This document shows, piece by piece, positions 24,666 through 30,596 of a stretch of 34,418 bases of DNA (position 1 is the stretch's first letter; each line of letters begins with the position of its first letter). The notes under the pieces were generated by a model that saw only the letters and a list, made by a program, of their open reading frames with translations, had not been told where the DNA came from and did not search any database. The position numbers and the translations under genes were made by a program. Origin of the DNA: a bacterium BMS3Abin15 (GTDB lineage Bacteria; Patescibacteriota; Minisyncoccia; Moranbacterales; 2-12-FULL-40-10); NCBI GenBank assembly GCA_002923195.1, contig BDTH01000055.1, positions 1 to 34,418 on the forward strand. Direction: 5' to 3'.

Positions 24666-24689
24666 AATACTAATGATGCAAATCTTATG
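24663..24689 (-). promoter_or_regulatory. Leader motif shared with a GT4 gene (ftsQ copy)
   Basis: On the minus strand TTTGCATCATTAGTATT runs directly into the ftsQ ATG, after CATAAG. The same ~20 bases precede the GT4 gene at 29011. No ribosome binding site is present in it. Confidence 0.5.
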
Positions 24690-24695
24690 TTTTTA

Positions 24696-25109
24696 TCCCC
24701 CTCTCCCCTAGGGAGAGGGCTGGGGTGAGGGTTCATATAAATTCTTCTATTCTTAATAAGGTTCCCTCTAGATTATTATTAATATCATTATTCCAAAACC
24801 TCAAAACTTTAAAACCTTTATTTTTCAATAAATTACTTCTTTCCCTATCATATCTTTCATTATTTTCTTCTTTGTGCTGCCAACCATCTAATTCAATGAT
24901 TAACTTCTTTTCCAAACATATAAAATCTACTACATATTTACCTATGGGATATTGCCTTCTGAATTTCAAGTTATTGAAACTTCTATTTTTTAATCTTGAC
25001 CAAAAAATAACCTCTTGGGGTGTTGAATTTTTTCTTAGGTTTCTAGCTAGCTTTATTTTATCTTCCCTCATCTGTCTTTCGGACATCTTCTCCCAAAAGG
25101 AGAAGAGGA
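24696..25109 (-). mobile_element. DUF559 nuclease unit with hairpin half-sites, ~414 bp
   Basis: Read on the minus strand, the unit opens with a hairpin CTTCTCC-TTTT-GGGAGAAG. Next come ATGTCCGAAAGACAG and GATGAGGGA, then the DUF559 gene. It closes with CCCTCACCCC, A-G, and a second hairpin CCCTCTCCC-TAGG-GGAGAGGGGGA. The same left and right halves are found joined without the gene at 27331-27424. TGAGGG of the left half is complementary to CCCTCA of the right. The coding region thus sits exactly between the two halves, as in a small transposable or retargeting element. This interpretation is mine. Confidence 0.55.
24733..25086 (-). CDS. DUF559 endonuclease-like protein (PD-(D/E)XK, Vsr-like), 117 aa
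   Basis: The DUF559 domain belongs to the restriction-endonuclease-like fold near Vsr. Typical segments are LARNLRKNSTPQEVIFWSRL (13-32), FRRQYPIGKYVVDF (42-55) with D54, the active-site strand IIELDGWQH (63-71) with E65, D67, Q70 and H71, and GFKVLRFWNNDI (91-102). All expected catalytic positions are present, so it may cleave or nick DNA. The ATG lies inside the left palindromic half-site, and the stop directly abuts the right half-site. No separate ribosome binding site is evident. It separates holB from ftsQ, genes with no functional link to it, which fits an inserted unit. The natural target is unknown. Confidence 0.85.
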   Translation of the reverse strand: MSERQMREDKIKLARNLRKNSTPQEVIFWSRLKNRSFNNLKFRRQYPIGKYVVDFICLEKKLIIELDGWQHKEENNERYDRERSNLLKNKGFKVLRFWNNDINNNLEGTLLRIEEFI

Positions 25110-25116
25110 ATTAAGT

Positions 25117-25998
25117 TTATAGATTTAGTAATAGGTTTTCCAATATCAATCTTGTATTGGCATTGGTATTTTTAATTTCATCCAAACTTTTTTCTATTTT
25201 TTCGATAACCTTAAAAAGCCGAATGTCTTTCTGTGCCGGATCGTGAAGCGACCATATCCAAAGCTCCATTTTTTTTATCGCTCCTGAAATATCCTTAGAA
25301 AGTTCTTCGGCCATCTTAAGACGCTGGTTAATTCCAGCTTTCGGTAAAGACCTTAGTTTCTTTAAAGCATCTGTTCGCAAGTCAAATTCTTCTTCATCTT
25401 TGTTCATCCTAATTGCCAGACCTGGACGACCAAGTGAGAGTGAGATAATTTCGTCACTGGCAGACGACTTTTCCTTTATTTCATTTGCGGGGACTAAATT
25501 AAATTTAATCTTCTGACATCTTGATTTTACTGTCGGCAAAATTTTTCCTTCTTCGTGAGTAACCAAAACTATAATTGATGTTTCATTCGGTTCTTCTAGA
25601 GTTTTAAGCAACGCGTTCTGCGATTCTTCCGTCATTCTGTGAGCATTGTTGACGATTAATACTTTATATTCTCCCTTATATGGAAAAAGAGAGAGTTTTT
25701 TTTGGATTTCTCGCACTTTCTCAATTTTTATATCCATTTCTCTTATTACTCCCTTTTTCTCTTCAATCTCCGGCTCTAGAATAATCAAATCTGGCAAGAT
25801 AGCATTTTTGTCATTTACTTTCATACTACTGAGTATTGAAGCAAATGACTGTCTGGTCATAATACCTTTGGCGAATATTTTAGCAATAGCAAGCTTACCT
25901 ACGCTCTCTGGTCCAGAAAAAAGATAGACATGGCTTATTTTGCCGCTTTTTATAATTCTTTCTAATAATTTAACTGCATTATTATTGCCGATGAACAT
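25117..25998 (-). CDS. holB: DNA polymerase III delta-prime subunit-like (clamp loader)
   Basis: An AAA+ protein of the clamp loader. I start it at ATG 25998 (MFIGNNNAVKLLERI), the usual family beginning. The longer frame from 26031 adds MTTRFALDKNG, encoded by the dispersed repeat just upstream. Visible are the P-loop-like SGPESVGK, the sensor/Walker B area VLIVNNAHRMTEESQNALLKTLEEPNE, and LPTVKSRCQKIKF (sensor with SRC). Zinc-binding cysteines of gamma/tau are absent, as expected for delta-prime. The C-terminal collar helices are less conserved. It is followed by the DUF559 unit and preceded by a ~132-bp structured repeat that also precedes murA. Confidence 0.85.
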   Translation of the reverse strand: MFIGNNNAVKLLERIIKSGKISHVYLFSGPESVGKLAIAKIFAKGIMTRQSFASILSSMKVNDKNAILPDLIILEPEIEEKKGVIREMDIKIEKVREIQKKLSLFPYKGEYKVLIVNNAHRMTEESQNALLKTLEEPNETSIIVLVTHEEGKILPTVKSRCQKIKFNLVPANEIKEKSSASDEIISLSLGRPGLAIRMNKDEEEFDLRTDALKKLRSLPKAGINQRLKMAEELSKDISGAIKKMELWIWSLHDPAQKDIRLFKVIEKIEKSLDEIKNTNANTRLILENLLLNL

Positions 25999-26043
25999 GC
26001 CATTTTTATCTAGAGCGAAGCGAGTAGTCATAAAAATGAGCCA

Positions 26044-26175
26044 TCCCGCACCAATTCTCTATATTAAACTTATGCTAACCCCAGCCAAGCCGCAGTCGAT
26101 TCCGTGGTAAAACTATTCTTCTTCGCCACCGCCCTTGGCGGGGTCCCGCCGTGGCGGGAGAATTTGGTGCTGGGA
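26044..26175 (-). repeat. Structured dispersed repeat, copy A (upstream of holB)
   Basis: TIR-like ends TCCCGCACCAATTCTC and GAGAATTTGGTGCTGGGA bound ~100 bp containing CGCCACCGCC, GGCGGGGTCCCGCC and GTGGCGGGA hairpins. Copy B (31954-32086) is similar along its whole length. Both precede a minus-strand start codon in the same orientation, and both continue into a shared TACTCGCTYCGCTC stretch. Confidence 0.75.
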
Positions 26176-26183
26176 TAATTATC

Positions 26184-27455
26184 TTATTTATTAATTATGT
26201 AATTTATATATTTTATAAGTTCATTCTTGAATTTTTCTTTTGAAAATTTCTCCGCCCTTTGCCTGATAACCTCTTTGTCATATTTTTCCTCATTTTTAAT
26301 AAATTTTCTTACTCCATCAGCCAAAACTTCGGGTGTTTGAGCGCCAAAAAATTCTCCGGTAACTCCTTCTTGTACAACTTCCATTGCTCCACCTTTTTTA
26401 TAAGCGACAATGGGAACTCCGTAACTCATAGCTTCAACCATAGTGATGCCGAAGTCATCCTCAGCTGGAAAAATAAATGCTCGAGCACCAGCATAGTATC
26501 GACTGATTTTGTCGTCGTTTTGCCACCCCAGAACTTTAACATTTTCTCCCGCAATCTTACGCAGATATTTTTCTTGCCTCCCTTCACCGATAACAACTAA
26601 CGGCAACTCTAATTTATTAAACGCTTCTATTGCCAAATCAACCTTTTTGTACGGAATCAGACGGGAAACAATTAGGAAATATTTGTCATTTTGAGCATTA
26701 ATAGCTGGTGGACCCGCCCGCCGCGCCACATCGGAGCGTAGCGATGGCGTTGCGGGCGGGTATATAATCTTGCTTTCTCTCCGATAATATTTTCTAATCC
26801 TCTCCTGGGTGTATTTTGAATTAGCAATCAGATAATCCGGTCGATCAGCCGCTTGGCGGTCCCAAATGCGAATATAATTTAGAATGGGACGAATAAAAAA
26901 AATTTCCAATTTACTTTGAACTTTGAACTTTGAACTTTGAATTTCACGAATATATCTTTCGTTATAATCCCAGACATAGCGCATCGGGGAATGGAGATAA
27001 GCAATGTGAATAGTATTGAGCTTAGTTACGATTCCTTTACTCCAAGCGCCAGAAGAGGAAATTACTAAATTAAATTCGCGAAGGTCAAATGTTTCTGGCG
27101 CAGTAGGAATGAAAGGCAAAAGTAGCCCATGCCTCTTTCGCATAAATTTAGGAAACTTTTGCAGAAAAGAAGTGTGAATTTCCTTATCCTTAAATTTACC
27201 TTTCATTCTTTCCTGATCATGAAGCAAGGTATAAATCGGCGCTTCTGGAAACATTTCGCAAAGCACCTCTAAAACTTTCTCTGCCCCGCCGTATTGGGTA
27301 AGAAAATCATGTACAAGCGCTATGCGCAACTCCCCCTCTCCCTCTGGGAGAGGGTTGGGGTGAGGGTTATTGTTTGACACTCCCTCATCCGCCCTGCGGG
27401 CACCTTCTCCCATAGGGAGAAGGGATTTGTTTTGTTGTGCTTGACTTTTTTGCAT
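26184..27455 (-). CDS. GT4 glycosyltransferase (WbaZ/mannosyltransferase-like), repeat-laden
   Basis: GT4 enzymes transfer sugars from nucleotide donors in the cytoplasm. The family core begins LRIALVHDFLTQYGGAEKVLE and continues with AYLHSPMRYVWDY, the donor-site RLIPYKKVDLAIEAF, and FPAEDDFGITMVEAMSYGVPIVAY (E...E and G). Three repeat-derived parts interrupt it. N-terminal SLLPMGEGARRADEG...PLPEGEG comes from a DUF559-type miniature element (27331-27424). SSKFKVQSK comes from four ACTTTGA heptamers. PPATPSLRSDVARRAGPP comes from a GC-rich palindrome. All are in frame. The true start is uncertain: ATG 27455, ATG 27413 inside the element, or TTG 27329 at the family start. It is followed by repeat copy A and holB. 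Confidence 0.88.
   Translation of the reverse strand: MQKSQAQQNKSLLPMGEGARRADEGVSNNNPHPNPLPEGEGELRIALVHDFLTQYGGAEKVLEVLCEMFPEAPIYTLLHDQERMKGKFKDKEIHTSFLQKFPKFMRKRHGLLLPFIPTAPETFDLREFNLVISSSGAWSKGIVTKLNTIHIAYLHSPMRYVWDYNERYIREIQSSKFKVQSKLEIFFIRPILNYIRIWDRQAADRPDYLIANSKYTQERIRKYYRRESKIIYPPATPSLRSDVARRAGPPAINAQNDKYFLIVSRLIPYKKVDLAIEAFNKLELPLVVIGEGRQEKYLRKIAGENVKVLGWQNDDKISRYYAGARAFIFPAEDDFGITMVEAMSYGVPIVAYKKGGAMEVVQEGVTGEFFGAQTPEVLADGVRKFIKNEEKYDKEVIRQRAEKFSKEKFKNELIKYINYIINK
26713..26760. repeat. Palindromic element inside the GT4 gene
   Basis: CCCGCCCGC and GCGGGCGGG are the outer arms around GGAGCGTAGCGATGGCG. It is the same family as 2844-2880 in prmC and is read in frame as PPATPSLRSDVARRAGPP. 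Confidence 0.75.
26913..26940. repeat. Heptanucleotide tandem repeat, ACTTTGA x4, in the GT4 gene
   Basis: Four exact 7-bp units, coding for part of SSKFKVQSK. A unit gained or lost would shift the frame. Confidence 0.9.
27331..27424 (-). repeat. Miniature (gene-less) version of the DUF559 unit
   Basis: Minus strand: CTTCTCC-CTAT-GGGAGAAG, GTGCCCGCAGGGC, GGATGAGGGA, a 13-14 nt link, CCCTCACCCC, and CCCTCTCCC-AGA-GGGAGAGGGGGA. It lines up half for half with the DUF559 unit but lacks the gene. It lies in frame at the 5' end of the GT4 gene. Confidence 0.75.
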
Positions 27456-27469
27456 AGATGTGCTATATT
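27441..27469 (+). promoter_or_regulatory. Consensus promoter for the 65-aa gene
   Basis: TTGACT (27441-27446), a 17-bp spacer and TATATT (27464-27469). The leader is about 40 nt. It overlaps the longest possible 5' end of the divergent GT4 gene. Confidence 0.75.
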
Positions 27470-27516
27470 AACCCGAACTATTAAGTTCACAAATTTTAGT
27501 TCTTTAGGGAGAAAAC

Positions 27517-27714
27517 ATGGCCAATGAGACCGATAAAAAGCAAGATAAAGCCAGCACCAGCAACTGGATATGGATATGGATATGTATCGGCGCAAGCACT
27601 ATATTTACAGTGATAGCCACTGGAAATCCTGCGGCGGGAATAGCTGTTCTTTCTGGCTTATTAGTTATCGTGATATCAATTTTTGCCGCATCAAATGAAA
27701 TTAAGGGGGAATGA
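27517..27714 (+). CDS. Small two-helix membrane protein, 65 aa
   Basis: ATG 27517 follows GGGAG with a short spacer. A polar N-terminus (MANETDKKQDKASTSN) precedes two hydrophobic segments (about 17-36 and 38-57) joined at NPAAG. A short charged tail (SNEIKGE) ends it. No Cys, no signal cleavage motif and no recognised family. It has its own consensus promoter and a strong terminator, so it is an independent single-gene unit on the strand opposite its neighbours. Two-helix proteins of this size are common in CPR genomes, and the function is unknown. Confidence 0.8.
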   Translation: MANETDKKQDKASTSNWIWIWICIGASTIFTVIATGNPAAGIAVLSGLLVIVISIFAASNEIKGE

Positions 27715-27732
27715 TAATTACTTGGCCTTTCA

Positions 27733-27777
27733 GACTTGCTTGAATACTCTACTTCGTATTTAAGCAAGTCTTTTTTT
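27733..27777 (+). terminator. Strong Rho-independent terminator
   Basis: GACTTGCTT / AAGCAAGTC with a further GAATAC / GTATT part, followed by TTTTTTT. It ends the 65-aa gene. Confidence 0.9.
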
Positions 27778-29011
27778 ATTCCAACAATTCAGCGACTTCA
27801 CTCGCGCATTTTTCCCAACTAAACCTTTTCACATTCTCATATCCTTTGTTTATTATATCATTTTTCAAGTTTTCGTCCGAAATTAATCTATAGGTAGTTT
27901 CAGCAATCTGCTCATGATTATTTGGGTCAACTAACAAGGCAGATCTTATTCGTATGTTCGTACCTGATTCGTAATTCGTAGAGATCTCCGGAATTGATGA
28001 GTTATTTCCCGCTACCACTGGCGTTCCAACACTTTGAGCTTCTAAGACAGGAATACCGAATCCTTCATAAAATGTAGGAAAAAGGAAAACATCAGCATTT
28101 TTTAAAAGTTCCCACTTTTTTTCTTCACTTACATAACCAGTAATGATTATGTCTTTTTCGCTTTTCGCTTTTCGCTTTTCGCTTTCAACTTCCTCAAATC
28201 CATATCCCTTTCCCCCGACCAATACTAATTTGTGTGGAATATTATACTTTTCTTTTAACATTTCAAATGTCTTGATGATTCCGACTATATTTTTTCGTTT
28301 TTCTAGCCGCCCAACAAAAAGTAAATAGGGTTTTTCAATTTTTTCATTAATTTTGATATTTGATATTTGATATTTGATATTTTGCTCGTATCCTTCATAA
28401 ATTACCGTGATTTTTTCTTCCGGCGTTTTATAGAATTTCACTAAATCTTTCTTAGTATTTTGAGATACAGCAATGATTTTATTCGCCCATTTACAGGAAT
28501 TTTTAATTGACTCGCGCATATAAAAATTTTCCCAAGCGGAATAAGATCTGGGAAAAACTTCATATTCCAATCCATGAATCGTCACAATGGTATCTTTCGG
28601 CCCGTTCGCCATGCTACGCCACTTATTACTATCCTGAGAACTAAAAATTCTAACCAGTTTCCTAATCGGACTAAATAGTTTAGAAAGCAGGGCGTTGCGG
28701 GCGGGATGAATTAAGGGGGCCGTATGGGCTGGAACAAATAAAATATCGACTGGATTAAAAATCATTTCCAGTGATAAACGAATCTGAGTCCAAAACCTTG
28801 GCGCCCAAAGTTTTTTAACTTTCCAGCCTTGCCTGCCGGCAGGCAGGTTTTCCGACAAATCAAAATCCACTGCTTGATTATACCTGATATATAAAACCAC
28901 CTGGTGGTTTTTTATTTTACCCCTCAGGTGTTTAATTACTTGATAAGAATATTCCTCGATCCCGGTACGCTTTTTAATAAAAGCCCTGGAACCGTCAATC
29001 CCAATAATCAT
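27776..29011 (-). CDS. GT4 glycosyltransferase, second copy, with several in-frame repeat insertions
   Basis: The start ATG at 29011 gives MIIGIDGSRAFIKKRTGIEEYSYQVI, typical of one GT4 group. The C-terminal domain has LLFVGRLEKRKNIVGIIKTFEML (donor domain) and FLFPTFYEGFGIPVLEAQSVGTPVVAG (EGFG...E motif). Insertions include NLPAGRQG (palindrome 28828-28847) and a 35-codon stretch NALLSKLFSP...SMANGPK bounded by palindrome arms (28601-28705). YQISNIK comes from four GATATTT heptamers, and SEKRKAKSEK from CTTTTCG heptamers. All preserve the frame and avoid the catalytic motifs. Its leader is shared with ftsQ. The sugar transferred is unknown. Confidence 0.9.
   Translation of the reverse strand: MIIGIDGSRAFIKKRTGIEEYSYQVIKHLRGKIKNHQVVLYIRYNQAVDFDLSENLPAGRQGWKVKKLWAPRFWTQIRLSLEMIFNPVDILFVPAHTAPLIHPARNALLSKLFSPIRKLVRIFSSQDSNKWRSMANGPKDTIVTIHGLEYEVFPRSYSAWENFYMRESIKNSCKWANKIIAVSQNTKKDLVKFYKTPEEKITVIYEGYEQNIKYQISNIKINEKIEKPYLLFVGRLEKRKNIVGIIKTFEMLKEKYNIPHKLVLVGGKGYGFEEVESEKRKAKSEKDIIITGYVSEEKKWELLKNADVFLFPTFYEGFGIPVLEAQSVGTPVVAGNNSSIPEISTNYESGTNIRIRSALLVDPNNHEQIAETTYRLISDENLKNDIINKGYENVKRFSWEKCASEVAELLE
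28154..28186. repeat. Heptanucleotide tandem repeat, CTTTTCG x~4, in the second GT4 gene
   Basis: Three exact 7-bp units (28161-28181), preceded by a one-mismatch unit and followed by a partial CTTTC. Read in frame as SEKRKAKSEK. Confidence 0.85.
28355..28382. repeat. Heptanucleotide tandem repeat, GATATTT x4, in the second GT4 gene
   Basis: Four exact 7-bp units at 28355-28382, read as part of IKYQISNIKI. Copy change would shift the frame. Confidence 0.9.
28601..28705. repeat. 105-bp in-frame insertion with palindromic arms
   Basis: CCCGTTCGCCATGCTACGCC at one end and GGCGTTGCGGGCGGG at the other. These resemble the arms of the palindromes at 26713-26760 and 2844-2880, with ~70 bp of AT-rich sequence between them. 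It encodes ~35 aa placed between HPAR and TIVTIHG of the GT4. Confidence 0.55.
28828..28847. repeat. Short GC palindrome in the second GT4 gene
   Basis: GCCTGCCGGCAGGC (28831-28844) is a perfect palindrome within CCTTGCCTGCCGGCAGGCAG. It encodes LPAGRQG in frame. Confidence 0.75.
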
Positions 29012-29036
29012 AATACTAATGATGCAAAACCTTATG
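29009..29036 (-). promoter_or_regulatory. Leader motif shared with ftsQ (GT4 copy)
   Basis: CATAAGG then TTTTGCATCATTAGTATT directly before the ATG at 29011. It is near-identical to the leader at 24663-24689. No Shine-Dalgarno motif. Confidence 0.5.
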
Positions 29037-29080
29037 CCTGCCCGCCAATCGCCGTGCTCAAGGCACTGGCAGGCGGGCTA
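29036..29080. repeat. GC palindrome between mreB and the second GT4 gene
   Basis: GCCTGCCCGCC and GGCAGGCGGGC flank AATCGCCGTGCTCAAGG. It is an intergenic member of the palindrome set, directly upstream of the shared leader motif. Confidence 0.65.
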
Positions 29081-29128
29081 ATACACAAACATGCAAATTT
29101 TCTGTTTTAATTTATTCGCGTATTTGTA

Positions 29129-30136
29129 TTACTTTGATAGCATTATTGTCCTCTTATAAACATCCAGATTTTCTAGCACTGCTCCGGTTCCTTTAACTAC
29201 ACAAAATAGCGGTTCGTCAGCAACGTAACAAGGAACTCCGATCGTTTTGGTAATCAGCTGATCCATATTGCGAAGAAGCGCACCACCACCAGAAAGAACC
29301 ATTCCCTTATCCATTATATCAGCCGCCAATTCTGGAGGGGTTTCTTGAAGAACTTTCTTAATTGTATTAATAATCTCCCTAAGCTCATCCTGCAACGCTT
29401 CAGTTATCTCATTGGAAGAAATTTTAACTGTCCTAGGAAGCCCTCCTGTAAGATCACGGCCTCGAATTTCCATATATTCTTCTTTTACTAAGCCTATGGC
29501 TGATCCGATTTTAATTTTAATTTCTTCAGCTGTTCTTTCTCCCACCGCCAAACCATGCTTTCTTTTAATGTAATCGGCTATCGCCTGATCTAACTTATCT
29601 CCTCCTACCCTAGCGCTATGCGACGCTACCACGCCACCGAGAGAAATTACAGCAATTTCTGAAGTTCCTCCGCCAATATCAACGATCATATTCCCCTGGG
29701 CGCTATGAATGGGAATGCCGGCTCCAATAGCAGCCAATACCGGCTCTTTAACAACATAAGCTGATTTGGCTCCAGCTTTTATGGCCGCATCAATTACCGC
29801 TCTTCTTTCAGTGGATGTTACGCCAGCCGGGATAGAAATCATAACCTCCGGACGAATAAGGCGGATTCTCCCGCTTACTTTATTTATAAAATACTTAAGC
29901 ATTGCCTCAGTAATACGGTAATCAGCAATCACTCCGTCTTTAAGCGGCTTACTAGCCTTAATGCTGTCTGGGGTTCTCCCTAGCATTTCCTTGGCCTGAT
30001 TACCTACTGCTAAAACCTTATTTTCAAAAATCGAAATAGCCACAACAGAGGGTTCATCAACTACAACCCCTCTGCCTGGGACAAAAACCAAAGTGTTGGC
30101 CGTCCCTAAGTCAATCCCAATTTTTCTTAAAAACAT
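29129..30136 (-). CDS. mreB: Rod-shape actin homologue MreB
   Basis: MreB polymerises under the membrane and guides lateral wall synthesis. At 335 aa it has the normal length. Actin-fold motifs are present: phosphate-1 GIDLGTANTLVFV (7-19), the connect region KPLKDGVIADYRITEAML, phosphate-2 MIVDIGGGTSEIAVISLGG, adenosine motif GMVLSGGGALLRNMD, and the C-terminal PLFCVVKGTGAVLENLD. It starts 5 bases after the Nudix gene, with no ribosome binding site of its own, so translation is probably coupled. Together with MurA, FtsQ and the PNPT/GT enzymes it shows cell-wall metabolism despite the reduced genome expected for this group. Confidence 0.97.
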   Translation of the reverse strand: MFLRKIGIDLGTANTLVFVPGRGVVVDEPSVVAISIFENKVLAVGNQAKEMLGRTPDSIKASKPLKDGVIADYRITEAMLKYFINKVSGRIRLIRPEVMISIPAGVTSTERRAVIDAAIKAGAKSAYVVKEPVLAAIGAGIPIHSAQGNMIVDIGGGTSEIAVISLGGVVASHSARVGGDKLDQAIADYIKRKHGLAVGERTAEEIKIKIGSAIGLVKEEYMEIRGRDLTGGLPRTVKISSNEITEALQDELREIINTIKKVLQETPPELAADIMDKGMVLSGGGALLRNMDQLITKTIGVPCYVADEPLFCVVKGTGAVLENLDVYKRTIMLSK

Positions 30137-30141
30137 CTGAT

Positions 30142-30585
30142 TTACAATTTTATATACTTTCCTTTAAGGTAGTTAATTATAGGTTCGCGAGTCGTTCGAG
30201 TCAACTTTTTAGGCAACTCCTTCAAATTAAACCATTTAATCTCCTCGCATTTATGCGGTTCCATTATTTTAGGCTTTCCTGATTTTAAATCTGCCAGATA
30301 ATTAATAGCTAGCCAATGTTCTTTTCCTTTATTAATAACGTGGTCGGTGTGGGGCAAATATCCCCAAACCTTAACATCAATATCTAACTCTTCTTTTATT
30401 TCCCTTTTCATTGCCTTAATTCCCTTTTCTCCAAAATCTACAGTTCCTCCTGGCTTAGACCACCACCCAGCTTCGTTTTTTGATTTTTTCCCGCGTTTCA
30501 TAAAAAGAGCTTCGCCTTTTTTGTTGAAAATTAAAATACCCCCTCCGACTCCGATATAATCTTTTCCTGGCTTTAATTTCTTCAT
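30142..30585 (-). CDS. Nudix hydrolase, 147 aa
   Basis: Nudix enzymes hydrolyse nucleoside diphosphates linked to another group. The Nudix box runs from G47 to I69: G-x5-E53-x7-R61-E62-I-K-E65-E66-L-D-I, with D68 where the consensus has Gly. All metal-binding glutamates are present. The surrounding sequence (VGGGILIFNKKGEALFMKRGKKSKNEAGWWSKPGG) is close to MutT/ADP-ribose-type family members, but the substrate cannot be assigned. It lies 11 bases after murA and 5 before mreB in the same unit. No Shine-Dalgarno motif is visible, which fits translational coupling. Confidence 0.93.
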   Translation of the reverse strand: MKKLKPGKDYIGVGGGILIFNKKGEALFMKRGKKSKNEAGWWSKPGGTVDFGEKGIKAMKREIKEELDIDVKVWGYLPHTDHVINKGKEHWLAINYLADLKSGKPKIMEPHKCEEIKWFNLKELPKKLTRTTREPIINYLKGKYIKL

Positions 30586-30596
30586 TTGTTTTGTAC

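Noticed and set aside
26044-26175. T-box or tRNA-like leader in the repeat before holB (and murA)
   Set aside because: No specifier loop, no T-box AGGGTGGNACCGCG consensus and no tRNA arms could be recognised; kept only as a structured repeat.
27320-27595. 91-aa minus-strand ORF with TLSQRERG end
   Set aside because: Alternative-frame reading of the miniature DUF559-type element and the promoter region of the 65-aa gene.
26913-28382. Tandem repeats as a CRISPR array
   Set aside because: Units are 7 bp without spacers and lie within coding frames; no cas genes in the window.
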